23,446 bases of DNA from CAVVYA01 sp964577835 (GTDB lineage Bacteria; Pseudomonadota; Alphaproteobacteria; SMXQ01), in contig CAZOBN010000046.1 in the NCBI GenBank assembly GCA_964577835.1, forward strand, positions 1 to 23,446. Direction: 5' to 3'. A model generated the notes under the pieces. The model made no database searches. It had not been told where the DNA came from and saw only the letters and a program-made list of their open reading frames with translations. Of the stretch, positions 7,712 through 16,058 are shown one piece after another (within the stretch, counting starts at the first letter, position 1; every line of letters starts with the position of its first letter). Position numbers and translations under genes: made by a program.

Positions 7712-7782
7712 TCAACCGATGTGCTTGCGTAAGATCACGATCAAGAGCGCGCGCACGCTTCCCCGCCCGTCGTCTCATTGCC
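7712..7782 (-). pseudogene. Relic of a dienelactone hydrolase 3' end
   Basis: Between the TPR terminator and the solute-binding-protein stop, the minus strand still encodes RKHIG-stop (stop at 7712-7714), the exact C-terminus of the intact dienelactone hydrolase gene at 11208. Bases 7687-7733 match 11183-11229 at 42 of 47 positions. Similarity continues with small indels to about 7782 (for example CGCAAGCACATCGG and a GGCGGGGAAGC block against GGCGGCGAAGC). No reading frame for the rest of the hydrolase remains. I infer a gene copy removed by deletion, leaving only its last ~70 bases and terminator next to a solute-binding-protein gene. Confidence 0.7.
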
Positions 7783-7789
7783 CCGTCGG

Positions 7790-8941
7790 TTAAGGTTTGG
7801 CCGGGGCGCCGCCGCCCTTGTCCCAATATTTGTTCCACACGTCGTAAAGCGCCTGAACTTCCTCTTCCACGGCCGGTGCCGTCTTCTTGCCCTTGATCTC
7901 GTCGGGGAACGGCAGGAAGGCCTCCGTCTGCATATCGCGGTGCGCCGGTGGCGATTGATCGGCGAAGAGTTGCGCGATCTGACCTTCCTTGCTCAGGAAC
8001 CAATTGGCCCACAGGCGCGCGGCGTTCGGATGGGGATTGCCTTTCAGGATTCCCATCTGCGAAACCGAGATCGGCACCGGTGCGGGGCAATGCCATGCGA
8101 TGGGAACGCCCTTGTCCATCGCCAGCTTCGCGGCGTACTCCGCCGCCGGTATCGTCACGTGGAATTCGCCGGCGCCATTCAGAGCCAGCAGCGCGTTGGT
8201 GCCTTCCTTGCGGAGCTGCGGCTTCATGGTCTGGAAGAATCGATCGATATAGTTGACCGTCCACTGTTCGCCGTGGGCGTTCCACAGCATGAGTAGCCAG
8301 AGCTGCGGCCGGTTGGCGACGCCGATATTGCCGTTCCGCAAGCTCGTGTTCGTCAATAGATCGTCCCACGTTTCCGGCAGGGTGTCCTTCTTCACCAGGC
8401 TCGTATTGTAGGCCATGCACCAGTAACGCAGCCGCATGCCGACCCAGGTGCCGCCCTCCTGGTCGCCGGTGCCGTCGATCGGGTTCTTGAAATTGGGAAG
8501 CGGCCGCATGTCCTCGAGAGCATTCGCTTCCTGATAGCGATGCACGCTGCCGCCGAAACTGGTGATGACATCGGTGAGATAGCGCCCTTCCTGCAACGCG
8601 ATGAGCGGCCGTATCGCCCGCAGGTTGAAGCTGCCGCCGGAAAACTCCACCTTGATGAACGGGTAGCGTTCCTGAAAGGGGGCATTCAACGCGGCGGCCT
8701 GAGCAGCGTCCCACACGCCGGAAACCCGCAGCACCTTTTCCTTACGCGCGCCCTCGATCCACTCCATGGGCACAGTCAATTCTCGATCCAGTCCGTCCAG
8801 GACGGTGGGAGAGAGTTTCAACTGCGCGAGAATTTTCTCCGTCGCGTTCGGCAGACTCGCGCCGAAGGCCGTCGTCGATACGGCGACGCTGCCGAAGAAA
8901 ACCACACGGACGAAAAACCGATAGAGCATGATCCCCGACAT
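7790..8941 (-). CDS. ABC transporter solute-binding protein, AfuA/FbpA-like (paralogue A)
   Basis: This is a periplasmic binding protein of the family paired with AfuB/FbpB permeases (iron(III)-type or organic-solute importers). The ATG at 8941 follows a strong GGGAGGGGG Shine-Dalgarno; a frame from 8986 would add 15 residues and bury that site. The signal peptide is basic and hydrophobic (MLYRFFVRVVFFGSVAVS) with cleavage near AFGA-SLP. It is paralogous to the two proteins at 14855 and 16059, sharing LSPTVLDGLDREL, GGSV, YWC..YNT, TWDDLLTN, NRPQLW, PQLRKEG, WHCPAPVP and SKEGQIAQ. It has no permease or ATPase beside it: upstream is an M24 gene and downstream only a hydrolase relic. It may be an orphan component of the main transporter. 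Substrate unknown. Confidence 0.88.
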   Translation of the reverse strand: MSGIMLYRFFVRVVFFGSVAVSTTAFGASLPNATEKILAQLKLSPTVLDGLDRELTVPMEWIEGARKEKVLRVSGVWDAAQAAALNAPFQERYPFIKVEFSGGSFNLRAIRPLIALQEGRYLTDVITSFGGSVHRYQEANALEDMRPLPNFKNPIDGTGDQEGGTWVGMRLRYWCMAYNTSLVKKDTLPETWDDLLTNTSLRNGNIGVANRPQLWLLMLWNAHGEQWTVNYIDRFFQTMKPQLRKEGTNALLALNGAGEFHVTIPAAEYAAKLAMDKGVPIAWHCPAPVPISVSQMGILKGNPHPNAARLWANWFLSKEGQIAQLFADQSPPAHRDMQTEAFLPFPDEIKGKKTAPAVEEEVQALYDVWNKYWDKGGGAPAKP

Positions 8942-9026
8942 CTCTTCCCCCTCCCGCATGCCATAGAACATTCCCCATGACATCATAGCGCAAGACTGTT
9001 GAACACGGTTTCCTTAGCGATTGGAC

Positions 9027-10259
9027 CTACTGGCCGGCTATCGCGAGATCGTGCGGCCTTTTTCCCAGGCGGCGGCCGCCGGAACGCGACACGACGATCG
9101 TATCGCCCCAGGTGCAAATCGATTTCGGCATTCCATCGGCGGTTTCCGCCGATGGCTTCAAGATGAAAGCCATATTCTCCCGCAGTTCCACGGCCAACTG
9201 CTCTGGATCGCGGGCACTGTCGGTGATGATCGGACCGTCGTCGCCGACACCGCGCCCATGCATGGTGAGCTTGCAGATCGCGTTCGCCGCGGGGCCGTTG
9301 GTGGGCGCCGCCCGCCGGCCGAGCTTTTCGGTGAATTCCTTCAGCGCCGCCACGGTCACACCCGGCTTCATGTAAGCCATGACTTCGTCGAAGACCTGGC
9401 GTTGCACCTTGATCAACTCCTGATGGACCGGATTCGCCGTCTGCACGAAGACCGGCTGGACGGCCTGCGAGCGGTAGCCGATCCACGATGCCTCGAGCTC
9501 GTTGATGATGAGGTCGCCGCGCTCGAGCAGCCGCATGGTCGGCCGTGTCAGCGTGCGGACCGGATTCTTTCCTGAAAGCCAGTTGCAATGCACCGGCATT
9601 TCGGAGCCGTTGCGCATCATGGCGGACTGCGCCGCCGCCCAGACTTCCCAATCCTTCGCGCCCGGACGCGCGGCTTCGATCTTGGCTTCGATGCCCTTCT
9701 CGATGATCTCCATCGATTTGCTCAGGACATCGATTTCCTCCTGGCCTTTGACATAGCGCACTTGGTTGAGGATCGGCGCCGCATCGACGATCTCCGCGTG
9801 CGGGAATGCGTCCGTCAATTGAGTCCAGAAGCCGTGCGAAATGGTCCCTTCCGGCGTGCGCGTGCCGTCCGCCAGACCGAAAACGCCGATTCTCCCCTTG
9901 TCCACCTTGAGCTCTTTGAGACGCTCGACCGTAACCTTGCCATAGCGGCGGCGTGCCTCGCGCACGTCCTTCGTCCACTCCTGCACGGTCGGCCAGCGCG
10001 GCACGGCCGAGGTGGCGATGGCCGTCACCTCTCCTTCCAGGGGGAATACCACGGCGATATCGGCGTCGCCGCCGCCGCCCACATGACTGAGGTAGCGAGA
10101 GCTGGCCTGAAAGTCGGTCGAGTTGCCGGTATTGTTCGGACAGACGATGACGTCGATGTTCTGCGCCCGCATGAGGGCGCGAACAGCACTCCAGCGCCGA
10201 TCGCGTTCCGCCAGGGAAAACCGTGGGTAAGGGTAAAGTTCAGCCATTTTTTCCTGCAT
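9027..10259 (-). CDS. M24-fold (creatinase/Xaa-Pro peptidase-like) protein, paralogue A
   Basis: A two-domain pita-bread protein of 410 residues: a creatinase_N-like domain (about 15-160, with VIVCPNNTGNSTDF and VGGGGDADIA) and an M24 catalytic fold (about 170-400). The motifs of metal-dependent members are altered. Where peptidases have two Asp ligands, this has GDLIINELEASWIGYRSQ. The HGRG histidine is kept (TMHGRGVGDD). The two Glu ligands are replaced (NMAFILKP; TWGDTIVV). This resembles creatinase-type, metal-free members. It is a close paralogue of the gene at 18415, with identical 410-residue length. An internal ATG at 10247, four bases after AGGA, could be the true start. It lies between the broken VOC-Rieske gene and solute-binding protein A. 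Confidence 0.85.
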   Translation of the reverse strand: MQEKMAELYPYPRFSLAERDRRWSAVRALMRAQNIDVIVCPNNTGNSTDFQASSRYLSHVGGGGDADIAVVFPLEGEVTAIATSAVPRWPTVQEWTKDVREARRRYGKVTVERLKELKVDKGRIGVFGLADGTRTPEGTISHGFWTQLTDAFPHAEIVDAAPILNQVRYVKGQEEIDVLSKSMEIIEKGIEAKIEAARPGAKDWEVWAAAQSAMMRNGSEMPVHCNWLSGKNPVRTLTRPTMRLLERGDLIINELEASWIGYRSQAVQPVFVQTANPVHQELIKVQRQVFDEVMAYMKPGVTVAALKEFTEKLGRRAAPTNGPAANAICKLTMHGRGVGDDGPIITDSARDPEQLAVELRENMAFILKPSAETADGMPKSICTWGDTIVVSRSGGRRLGKRPHDLAIAGQ

Positions 10260-10328
10260 CTTCGGTTGGATTCATGAAAGCGGTTCGGCGACGAAGGGGC
10301 GCCGAACAGCGCGTAAGACTGGGCGTGG

Positions 10329-11052
10329 TCACGTAACCTTGGCGCATGCCGCACTCGCGGAGGTCAGTTGAGCGGGATCGAACGCGTTCCGAACCACTGT
10401 TTCGTCCGGCCGCACCGTGATCGTACCGTCGCCGGATATGGAAGCCGCGCCGTGCATCGGGCAGTGGAAATGCCAATGCTCCTGCTTCCACGTGAGCAGC
10501 CCGTTCATGTGGGTGCACCAGCGCGACAGCGCGAGAAAGCCACCTTCGTGGCGGATGAGAAAGAACTTGCCCTTCACGAAGGCCTTCACGGCGCCGACGG
10601 CATAGTCGTCGACCTTGCCGCAGACGATCTCGCCCACGTTCTCCGTCATGATCGCTTTCGCCTCGGGGCCGATCGACTGAACCTGATACCAGTGGCCGTC
10701 GGGATCGAACACGTCCATGGTGTATTCGCCCATGGCGCGGAACTCCTTGCGGCTATCCGTGATATCGAATCCCCTGGCTTTGAGCCGTTCCTGCGCGCGC
10801 GAACTGTTCGGGCGTCAAATACCATCCGTGATGGATGCTGCTGCTGTTCGGACGGTTCGCTTCGACCTCGGGCACCTGCACCAGCACGACCCGTTGCCGC
10901 GTATTCATGGCCAGCAACGAGTTCGGGAATTCCTCGGCGACCAGGTCGCGGCCAATGAGGTCAAGACCGAAAACGTCCTGATAGAATCGCTCAGAACGAT
11001 CCAGGTCCGTGACGAGAACCGTCAGATGACTGAAACCCTCGACGATGGCCAT
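10329..11052 (-). pseudogene. VOC-Rieske fusion gene broken by a 2-bp frameshift
   Basis: The first part (11052 to a TAG near 10753) encodes a VOC/glyoxalase domain, MAIVEGFSHLTVLVTDLDRS through SSIHHGWYLTPEQFARA. The second part, in another frame down to 10329, continues QERLKARGFDITDSRKEFRAM, DVFDPDGHWYQVQ and a Rieske centre CTH-x15-CPMH. Together they match the intact 274-residue gene at 21083. Adding one GC to the GC run at 10793-10801 restores a continuous 241-residue frame. The Rieske half could still be made alone: an ATG at 10733 has AAGGAG nine bases upstream and would give 134 residues. Either a real loss by slippage, a gene split, or a sequencing error is possible. Confidence 0.82.
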
Positions 11053-11158
11053 TGCCTACCCGCTGCAACATGTTTTTATGCGTTGCCGAGATCGTACGCC
11101 CGATCGCGGATTGTCTTCAAATGAAACTTCGATCGTGTTCAATCGCTAATTAACAATA

Positions 11159-11184
11159 AACCCCCGGGTTGTGGCCCGGGGGTT
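11159..11184 (-). terminator. Rho-independent terminator after the dienelactone hydrolase gene
   Basis: A perfect 10-bp stem, AACCCCCGGG / CCCGGGGGTT, with a 6-nt loop lies 23 bp past the hydrolase stop. On the minus strand it is followed by TTTATTGTTA. On the plus strand it is followed by only a short T-run. It ends the long catabolic-transport transcript. Confidence 0.85.
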
Positions 11185-11207
11185 TTGCGTTCGGCCGAGC
11201 GGAACGG

Positions 11208-11879
11208 TCAGCCGATGTGCTTGCGGAAGAATTCGAGCGAGCGCTCGCGCGCCTGCTTCGCCGCCGGCTCGTTCCAACTGCCGCGCTCGTCGCAGTTGAA
11301 GCCGTGGCCCGCCTTCTCATAGACGAACAGCGGCGCGTTCGGCTGCGCCGCCTTGACCTTCGCCACCTTGTCCGGCGTGATCGATTTGTCCTCGGCGCCG
11401 AAGTGGAACATCGCCGGCACCTTCGGCTTCTCCTCGGCGAAATCCGCCACGTTGCCGCCGTAGTAGGCCACCGAGGCCGCAAAGCCCTCGAGCCTTGTGG
11501 CCGCCAGCCAGGCCACCGAGCCGCCGAAGCAATAGCCCACCACGCCCACCTTGCCCACGTCCGCCACCGCGTCGCGCGCCGCCTGCACGTCGGCCAGCAC
11601 GTCGTCCCACTTGAGCTGCTGGCGCGTGTTGCGGCCCTTCTCCTGATCCTCCGGCGTGTAGCCGATCTCCATGTTCGGGCTCACCCGGTCGAACAGCGCC
11701 GGCGCGATCGCCACATAGCCGTCCTTCGCATAGCCGTCCGCCATCGCCTTGATGTGATGGTTGACTCCGAAGATCTCCTGAATCACCACGATCGCGCCGC
11801 GCGGCTTGCCCGACGGATCGGCCCGGTAGGCCCCCAGCTTGTGGCCGTCCTTGGCCGTCAATTGCACCATTTTACCCAT
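11208..11879 (-). CDS. Dienelactone hydrolase family protein
   Basis: An alpha/beta hydrolase of 223 residues with the complete DLH set: Cys117 nucleophile in GYCFGG, Asp164 in GAEDKS, His192 in AGHGF, and Glu35 in QEIFGV, which in carboxymethylenebutenolidase holds the resting Cys. Family members open the dienelactones formed during (chloro)catechol breakdown to maleylacetate, but many DLH paralogues have other ester or lactone substrates. There is no signal peptide, so it is cytoplasmic. A Shine-Dalgarno (AAGGAAAG) precedes the ATG. It is the last gene of the operon, 43 bp after the ATPase stop, and ends at a strong terminator. Its presence with VOC and cupin proteins supports a ring-cleavage-like pathway. 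A relic of a second copy lies at 7712. Confidence 0.92.
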   Translation of the reverse strand: MGKMVQLTAKDGHKLGAYRADPSGKPRGAIVVIQEIFGVNHHIKAMADGYAKDGYVAIAPALFDRVSPNMEIGYTPEDQEKGRNTRQQLKWDDVLADVQAARDAVADVGKVGVVGYCFGGSVAWLAATRLEGFAASVAYYGGNVADFAEEKPKVPAMFHFGAEDKSITPDKVAKVKAAQPNAPLFVYEKAGHGFNCDERGSWNEPAAKQARERSLEFFRKHIG

Positions 11880-11922
11880 GTTCGGTCTTTCCTTGGTCTG
11901 TTGTTGGAAAACGCGACTCTGC

Positions 11923-13026
11923 TCAACCGATCAGTGCGCGGCATTGGCGAGGGGGGATCTGGACGCGGATGGTATCGCCGCGCGCCACCAGGTTGGAGGC
12001 GTGCAGCTTGAGCCGCATCATGGTCGCGCCCGGCATCTCGACCTGGTATTCCATCGCCTCGCCCATGAACAGCGCCGCCGCCACCTTGCCTTCCATCCGG
12101 TTGTCGCCAGGCTGCGAGGCTCCGGCGTCGAGCGCGATATCCTCCGGACGCACCACCACCGTCACCTTGTCCCCCACCTTCGCTCCCGCCGGCACCACGC
12201 ACGACAGGATCCCGCTCCTCGTCTCCACCAGGCCCAACCCGCTGCCGTTCGACGGCAGCGTCACATGCCCGTCGAGGAAGTTCGTCAGGCCGATGAAGTT
12301 CGCCACGAAGCGCTCCTTGGGCGACCGGTAGATCTCGATCGGCGGCGCCTCCTGCACGATGCGGCCCTGGTCCATCACCGCCACCACGTCCGACATGGTC
12401 AAGGCCTCGAGCTGGTCGTGCGTCACGTAGACCGTCGTGATCCCCAGGCGTTTCACCAGCTCGCGCAGCTCCAGCCGGGTGTCCTCCCGGAGCTTCGCGT
12501 CCAGGTTCGACAGCGGCTCGTCGAGCAGCAGAACCTTGGGCTCGCGCACCAGCGCGCGCGCCAGCGCCAGGCGCTGCTGCTGGCCGCCCGACAGGAACGG
12601 CGCGGGGCGGTCCTCCAGCCCGGAGAGCTGCACCAGGTGCAGCGCCTGCCCCACCTTCTCCTTGATCTCCGCCCGGTTGAAACGCCCGCGCATCTCGCGC
12701 AAGGGGAACGCCACGTTCTCGAACACCGTCATGTGCGGCCAGATGGCGTAGGACTGGAACACCATGCCGATGTCGCGCTTGTGCGGCGGCACCATGATGC
12801 GACGGCTCGACGAATAGACCGTCGTCCCGGCGATCGAGATCTCCCCCGCGCTCGCCGCCTCCAGGCCCGCCAAACACCGCAACGTCGTCGTCTTGCCGCA
12901 CCCGGACGGGCCCAGCAGCGTGTAAAACTGACCTTCCTTCACCGATAGGTCGATGCCGCGCACCGCGTGCACCTCCCCCCGCTCGCTGTGGTAGCGAACA
13001 TGCAAACCACGGATATCGATCATCAT
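11923..13026 (-). CDS. ABC transporter ATP-binding protein, FbpC/PotA-like
   Basis: The 367-residue importer ATPase has all motifs: Walker A GPSGCGKTT (39-47), Q-loop Gln91 in FQSYAIWPHMT, signature LSGGQ (145-149), Walker B LLLDEP (Asp169, Glu170) and H-loop His203 in YVTHDQ. A TOBE-type regulatory domain (about 285-360) follows, as in the CUT1/PotA/FbpC group. The start overlaps the permease stop in an ATGA junction (13026-13023), so the two are translationally coupled. It energises uptake through the fused permease with the solute-binding proteins upstream. Its last ~455 bases are nearly duplicated at 22992-23446. Confidence 0.95.
   Translation of the reverse strand: MMIDIRGLHVRYHSERGEVHAVRGIDLSVKEGQFYTLLGPSGCGKTTTLRCLAGLEAASAGEISIAGTTVYSSSRRIMVPPHKRDIGMVFQSYAIWPHMTVFENVAFPLREMRGRFNRAEIKEKVGQALHLVQLSGLEDRPAPFLSGGQQQRLALARALVREPKVLLLDEPLSNLDAKLREDTRLELRELVKRLGITTVYVTHDQLEALTMSDVVAVMDQGRIVQEAPPIEIYRSPKERFVANFIGLTNFLDGHVTLPSNGSGLGLVETRSGILSCVVPAGAKVGDKVTVVVRPEDIALDAGASQPGDNRMEGKVAAALFMGEAMEYQVEMPGATMMRLKLHASNLVARGDTIRVQIPPRQCRALIG
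11925..12379. repeat. Direct repeat, copy 1 (ABC ATPase 3' end)
   Basis: By eye this is about 93% identical (roughly 30 mismatches in 455 bases, no indel seen) to 22992-23446, in the same orientation and 11,067 bp apart. Most differences are at third codon positions; the proteins differ at about 7 of 150 residues. Similarity stops at the ATPase stop codons on the downstream side. The other boundary is outside the window for copy 2. Confidence 0.9.
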
Positions 13027-14804
13027 TTGCTTTCAGCCCCCTGAATATGCGCGCCCCGGCCGAAACCGAACACGCGAAGCCCCAACGTCAACAGCAGCAG
13101 GAAGATCATCAGCATGGTGCCGAGAGCGCCCACTGTCGTCACATAGCCTTCGTCCCACATATTCCACATCATAACCGCAAGCACCTGGTTCTCGGCGCCC
13201 TCATACAGCAGGAGCGGCGTGCCCGCAATGCGGATGGCATGCAGCAAGGTCCAGATCCACACGCCGACGAACGACGGCAGCAGCAGCGGCACGAACACGC
13301 GCCACATGACACGCCACTGCGGCGCGCCGCTGATGCTGGCGGCCTCCTCCAGGTCCTTGTGAATCTGCAGGATCGCCGCGTTCATGGCGCGGGTGCCGTA
13401 AGACATGAAGTTGATGGCGAAGGCAATCGAAATAGCCCAGATCGTGCCGAACAGCGGGATGCCGGTCTTGTCGACCTGCAGGAAGATCCACAGCATGGCC
13501 AATCCCATCACCATACCCGGGATGGCGTGCGGCAGGAAGGCGAGCTGGTCGAGCACCTTGCGGCCCCAGAACTTCGACCGCACGATGACCAGAGAGACCA
13601 GGAACGAAATCACGGCCGTTGCCATCGACGTCACCACGACCATGATGACGGTGTTCCACAGCACCGTGCCGATCAGGTCCGCCTTGAACACGTCGCGGTA
13701 ATTGCCCCAGGTCATCGAGGCGAAGGCCTCCACGGATGGCACTTGGAGATAGGGCAGAAACGAAATGTAGGCGAGCACCAGGAAGGGCGCCACAGCCGAC
13801 AGCAGCAGGAACAGCAGCACGAACGCCGTGGCCGCATATTTCCATTTGCCGAGACTCTGCAGGCGCGGCCGGTAGCCCTTGCCGGTGACGATGGTGTAGC
13901 GCTCGGAGCGCGAGATGATGCGCGCATAGAGGATAGTCGCGAAAATCGCCAGCCCGACATAGAGGATCGCCAGCGCGTTGGCCTCGCCATAGGCCGGCAC
14001 GAAGCTGACCGAGCTCAGGATCGAATAGATCTTGGTCGAGAACACATGGATGCCGACGGGCAGGCCGAGGATGCCCGGCACCTCGAACACCTCCAGCGCG
14101 GTCAGCGCCTGGTAGATCAGCACCGCGGTGAGGCCCGGCAGCATCAGCATCAGCGAGATCTTGCGCAGCGTGCTGCTCGGCGGGGCGCCGGACGTCGCTG
14201 CCGCTTCCTCGAGCGACGGATCCATGCTGCGCAGCAACGGCACCAGCATGAGGAACGCGGTGGGCACCAAGCGCAGCCCTTCGACGAAGACCATCCCCGA
14301 AAGGCTGTAGATATTGAACGGCAGGGAATCGAGCGAGAGGAGGTCGGCGATGAACTTGTTGGCGAAGCCGATACGCGGGCTGAGCAGCAGAATCCACGCC
14401 ATCGCCTGCAGCATGCCGGGGATCGCGAGCGTCATCGGCACGCCGGCATAGATCCAGATCTTACCCGGCATGTCGCTGCGCTCGGCGAGCCAGGCCAGCG
14501 CCGCCGCCATGGAGATGCCGACCGCCGTGCTGCCGGTGACATAGATGAAGGTATTCCAGAACAACCTGTAGAGATCGGGATCGAGCCAGGTCTTGGCGTA
14601 GTTCTGCAGGCCCATCTGGGAGAACGAGAAGGTTCCCGGCATGCTTGACGTGCTGAAACTGCCGAGCACGAGAAACACCAGCGGCGCCGCGACCGCGAGA
14701 AGGACGAGGAGGAAAATCCCGTTCTGGTAAAGCGCGCGCAACGAAATCGGCCTCCGGCGGCTTTCACGGGAAATGTCGAACAGTGCGGGATTGACGGCGG
14801 TCAC
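13023..14804 (-). CDS. ABC transporter permease, fused double-domain AfuB/FbpB type
   Basis: Inner-membrane channel subunit of 593 residues, about twice a single BPD-type permease. It has two MetI-like halves and about 12 hydrophobic segments. Each half carries an EAA loop that docks the ATPase: LEEAAATSGAPPSSTLRKI in the first and LEEAASISGAPQWRVMWRV in the second. The arrangement matches AfuB/FbpB proteins that work with AfuA and FbpC partners. The start is GTG at 14804, preceded by an AAAGAGA stretch. It lies 50 bp after solute-binding protein B and overlaps the ATPase start by 4 bp. An iron(III) substrate is usual for the name-giving systems, but the gene setting here favours an organic solute; the sequence does not decide. 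Confidence 0.93.
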   Translation of the reverse strand: MTAVNPALFDISRESRRRPISLRALYQNGIFLLVLLAVAAPLVFLVLGSFSTSSMPGTFSFSQMGLQNYAKTWLDPDLYRLFWNTFIYVTGSTAVGISMAAALAWLAERSDMPGKIWIYAGVPMTLAIPGMLQAMAWILLLSPRIGFANKFIADLLSLDSLPFNIYSLSGMVFVEGLRLVPTAFLMLVPLLRSMDPSLEEAAATSGAPPSSTLRKISLMLMLPGLTAVLIYQALTALEVFEVPGILGLPVGIHVFSTKIYSILSSVSFVPAYGEANALAILYVGLAIFATILYARIISRSERYTIVTGKGYRPRLQSLGKWKYAATAFVLLFLLLSAVAPFLVLAYISFLPYLQVPSVEAFASMTWGNYRDVFKADLIGTVLWNTVIMVVVTSMATAVISFLVSLVIVRSKFWGRKVLDQLAFLPHAIPGMVMGLAMLWIFLQVDKTGIPLFGTIWAISIAFAINFMSYGTRAMNAAILQIHKDLEEAASISGAPQWRVMWRVFVPLLLPSFVGVWIWTLLHAIRIAGTPLLLYEGAENQVLAVMMWNMWDEGYVTTVGALGTMLMIFLLLLTLGLRVFGFGRGAHIQGAESK

Positions 14805-14854
14805 GCGGGTCTCTTTCTCTGTCGGGTCACGGGCATGAAGTTAACGGCACGGGT

Positions 14855-16012
14855 TCACAACGGCGCCTTGCCCGCGCGCTTTTCCCAATGGGCATTCCAT
14901 ATCTGGAACAGTTCTTCTGCCGATTCCTCGAGCAAGTTGGCCGACCGCGCCGCGAGCGGCTTGCCGGCGATATTCTTGGCGAAGGGCACGAATCGTGCGT
15001 CGTTAAGCAAAGCCTGATGAGTCGGCGCGCTGGCGTCGGCGTAGTACTGCGCGATCTGACCTTCCTTGCTCTGGTTCCAGTTCACGAACAGCTTCGCCGC
15101 ATTGACGTTGCCGCCCCGCATGATGGCCATGAGATTCACCGAGACGGGTACCGGCTCCGGGCAATGGAAGCTGACCGGCGCGCCCTTGCCGAGCTCGAGC
15201 TGCGTGCGGTAGCCGGACCCTGGCAGCGCCGCCCACAATTCGCCCACGCTCGTGAGCGAGATCATGGCATTGACGCCTTCCTTGCGCAGTTGCGGGTTGA
15301 ACTGCGTGAACAGCTTGTCGAGGTAGTTCTTGACCCAGTCCTCGCCCTTGGCGCCCCACAGGGACAGAACCCAAAGCTGCGGCCGGTTGCCGAGGCCGAG
15401 ATGGCCGTTGCCCCAAATCGGATTGGTCAGCAGATCATCCCAGGTCTTCGGCAGGTCCGAGTCCTTCACCAGCTTGGTGTTGTAGGTGATGCACCAGTGA
15501 GTGACTTGGTGGCCCACCCAGAATCCTTCCTCGTCGCGCATATTGGCCGGCGCCTTCGCCACGTTCGGAATGTCGCTCAGGTCTTCCAGTGCCTTGATCT
15601 CCTTGAACTGCGCGACGCTGCCGCCGAGCCCGGTGATCACGTCGGTGGTCACCCGCCCTTGCTTGAAGGCGACCAGGATGCCGACCACCCGGTTGCCGTA
15701 GCTGACGCGCGAATAGTCCATGTCGATGAACGGATAGCGTTCGCGGAACGGCTTGACCATCTCGACAAACTGCTTGGCGTCACGCGAGCCGGTCAGGCGC
15801 AGCTTACCTTCCTTCTTGGCCCCGGCGATCCAGGCATCGGGCACCTTCATCTCCTCCTCGGTGCCCGCCATGATCTCATGCTCGATCTTGAGACTGTCGA
15901 GCATGGCAATAGTCTCTTTCGGCAGAGTCTCCGCTTGCGCCTGATACGCGAACGCGAAGACGGTCGACGCAAGCAGCGCAACCGTAGTCTGGCGATATTT
16001 CATAACCGACAT
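14855..16012 (-). CDS. ABC transporter solute-binding protein, AfuA/FbpA-like (paralogue B)
   Basis: The ATG at 16012 was chosen because GGGGAG lies eight bases upstream and it gives a proper signal peptide (MSVMKYRQTTVALLASTVFA.., cleavage after AYQAQA). Longer frames to 16300 run into the upstream gene. The 385-residue protein shares the family marks of its two paralogues: VITGLGGSV, HWCITYNT, TWDDLLTN, GNRPQLWVLS, PQLRKEG, FHCPEPVP, SKEGQIAQYYAD. Unlike paralogues A and C it lacks the SPxVLDGLD segment and has an acidic helix (EHEIMAGTEEEMKVP) there. It sits immediately before the permease, so it is the most likely primary binding subunit. Confidence 0.9.
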   Translation of the reverse strand: MSVMKYRQTTVALLASTVFAFAYQAQAETLPKETIAMLDSLKIEHEIMAGTEEEMKVPDAWIAGAKKEGKLRLTGSRDAKQFVEMVKPFRERYPFIDMDYSRVSYGNRVVGILVAFKQGRVTTDVITGLGGSVAQFKEIKALEDLSDIPNVAKAPANMRDEEGFWVGHQVTHWCITYNTKLVKDSDLPKTWDDLLTNPIWGNGHLGLGNRPQLWVLSLWGAKGEDWVKNYLDKLFTQFNPQLRKEGVNAMISLTSVGELWAALPGSGYRTQLELGKGAPVSFHCPEPVPVSVNLMAIMRGGNVNAAKLFVNWNQSKEGQIAQYYADASAPTHQALLNDARFVPFAKNIAGKPLAARSANLLEESAEELFQIWNAHWEKRAGKAPL

Positions 16013-16058
16013 CGCTTTCTCCCCGTGACGCATGGATACGTTTCTTATGTCCATCGTC

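Noticed and set aside
13047..14648. 533-codon plus-strand open frame opposite the permease gene
   Set aside because: The His/Gln/Arg/Glu-rich translation is the antisense of hydrophobic membrane segments.
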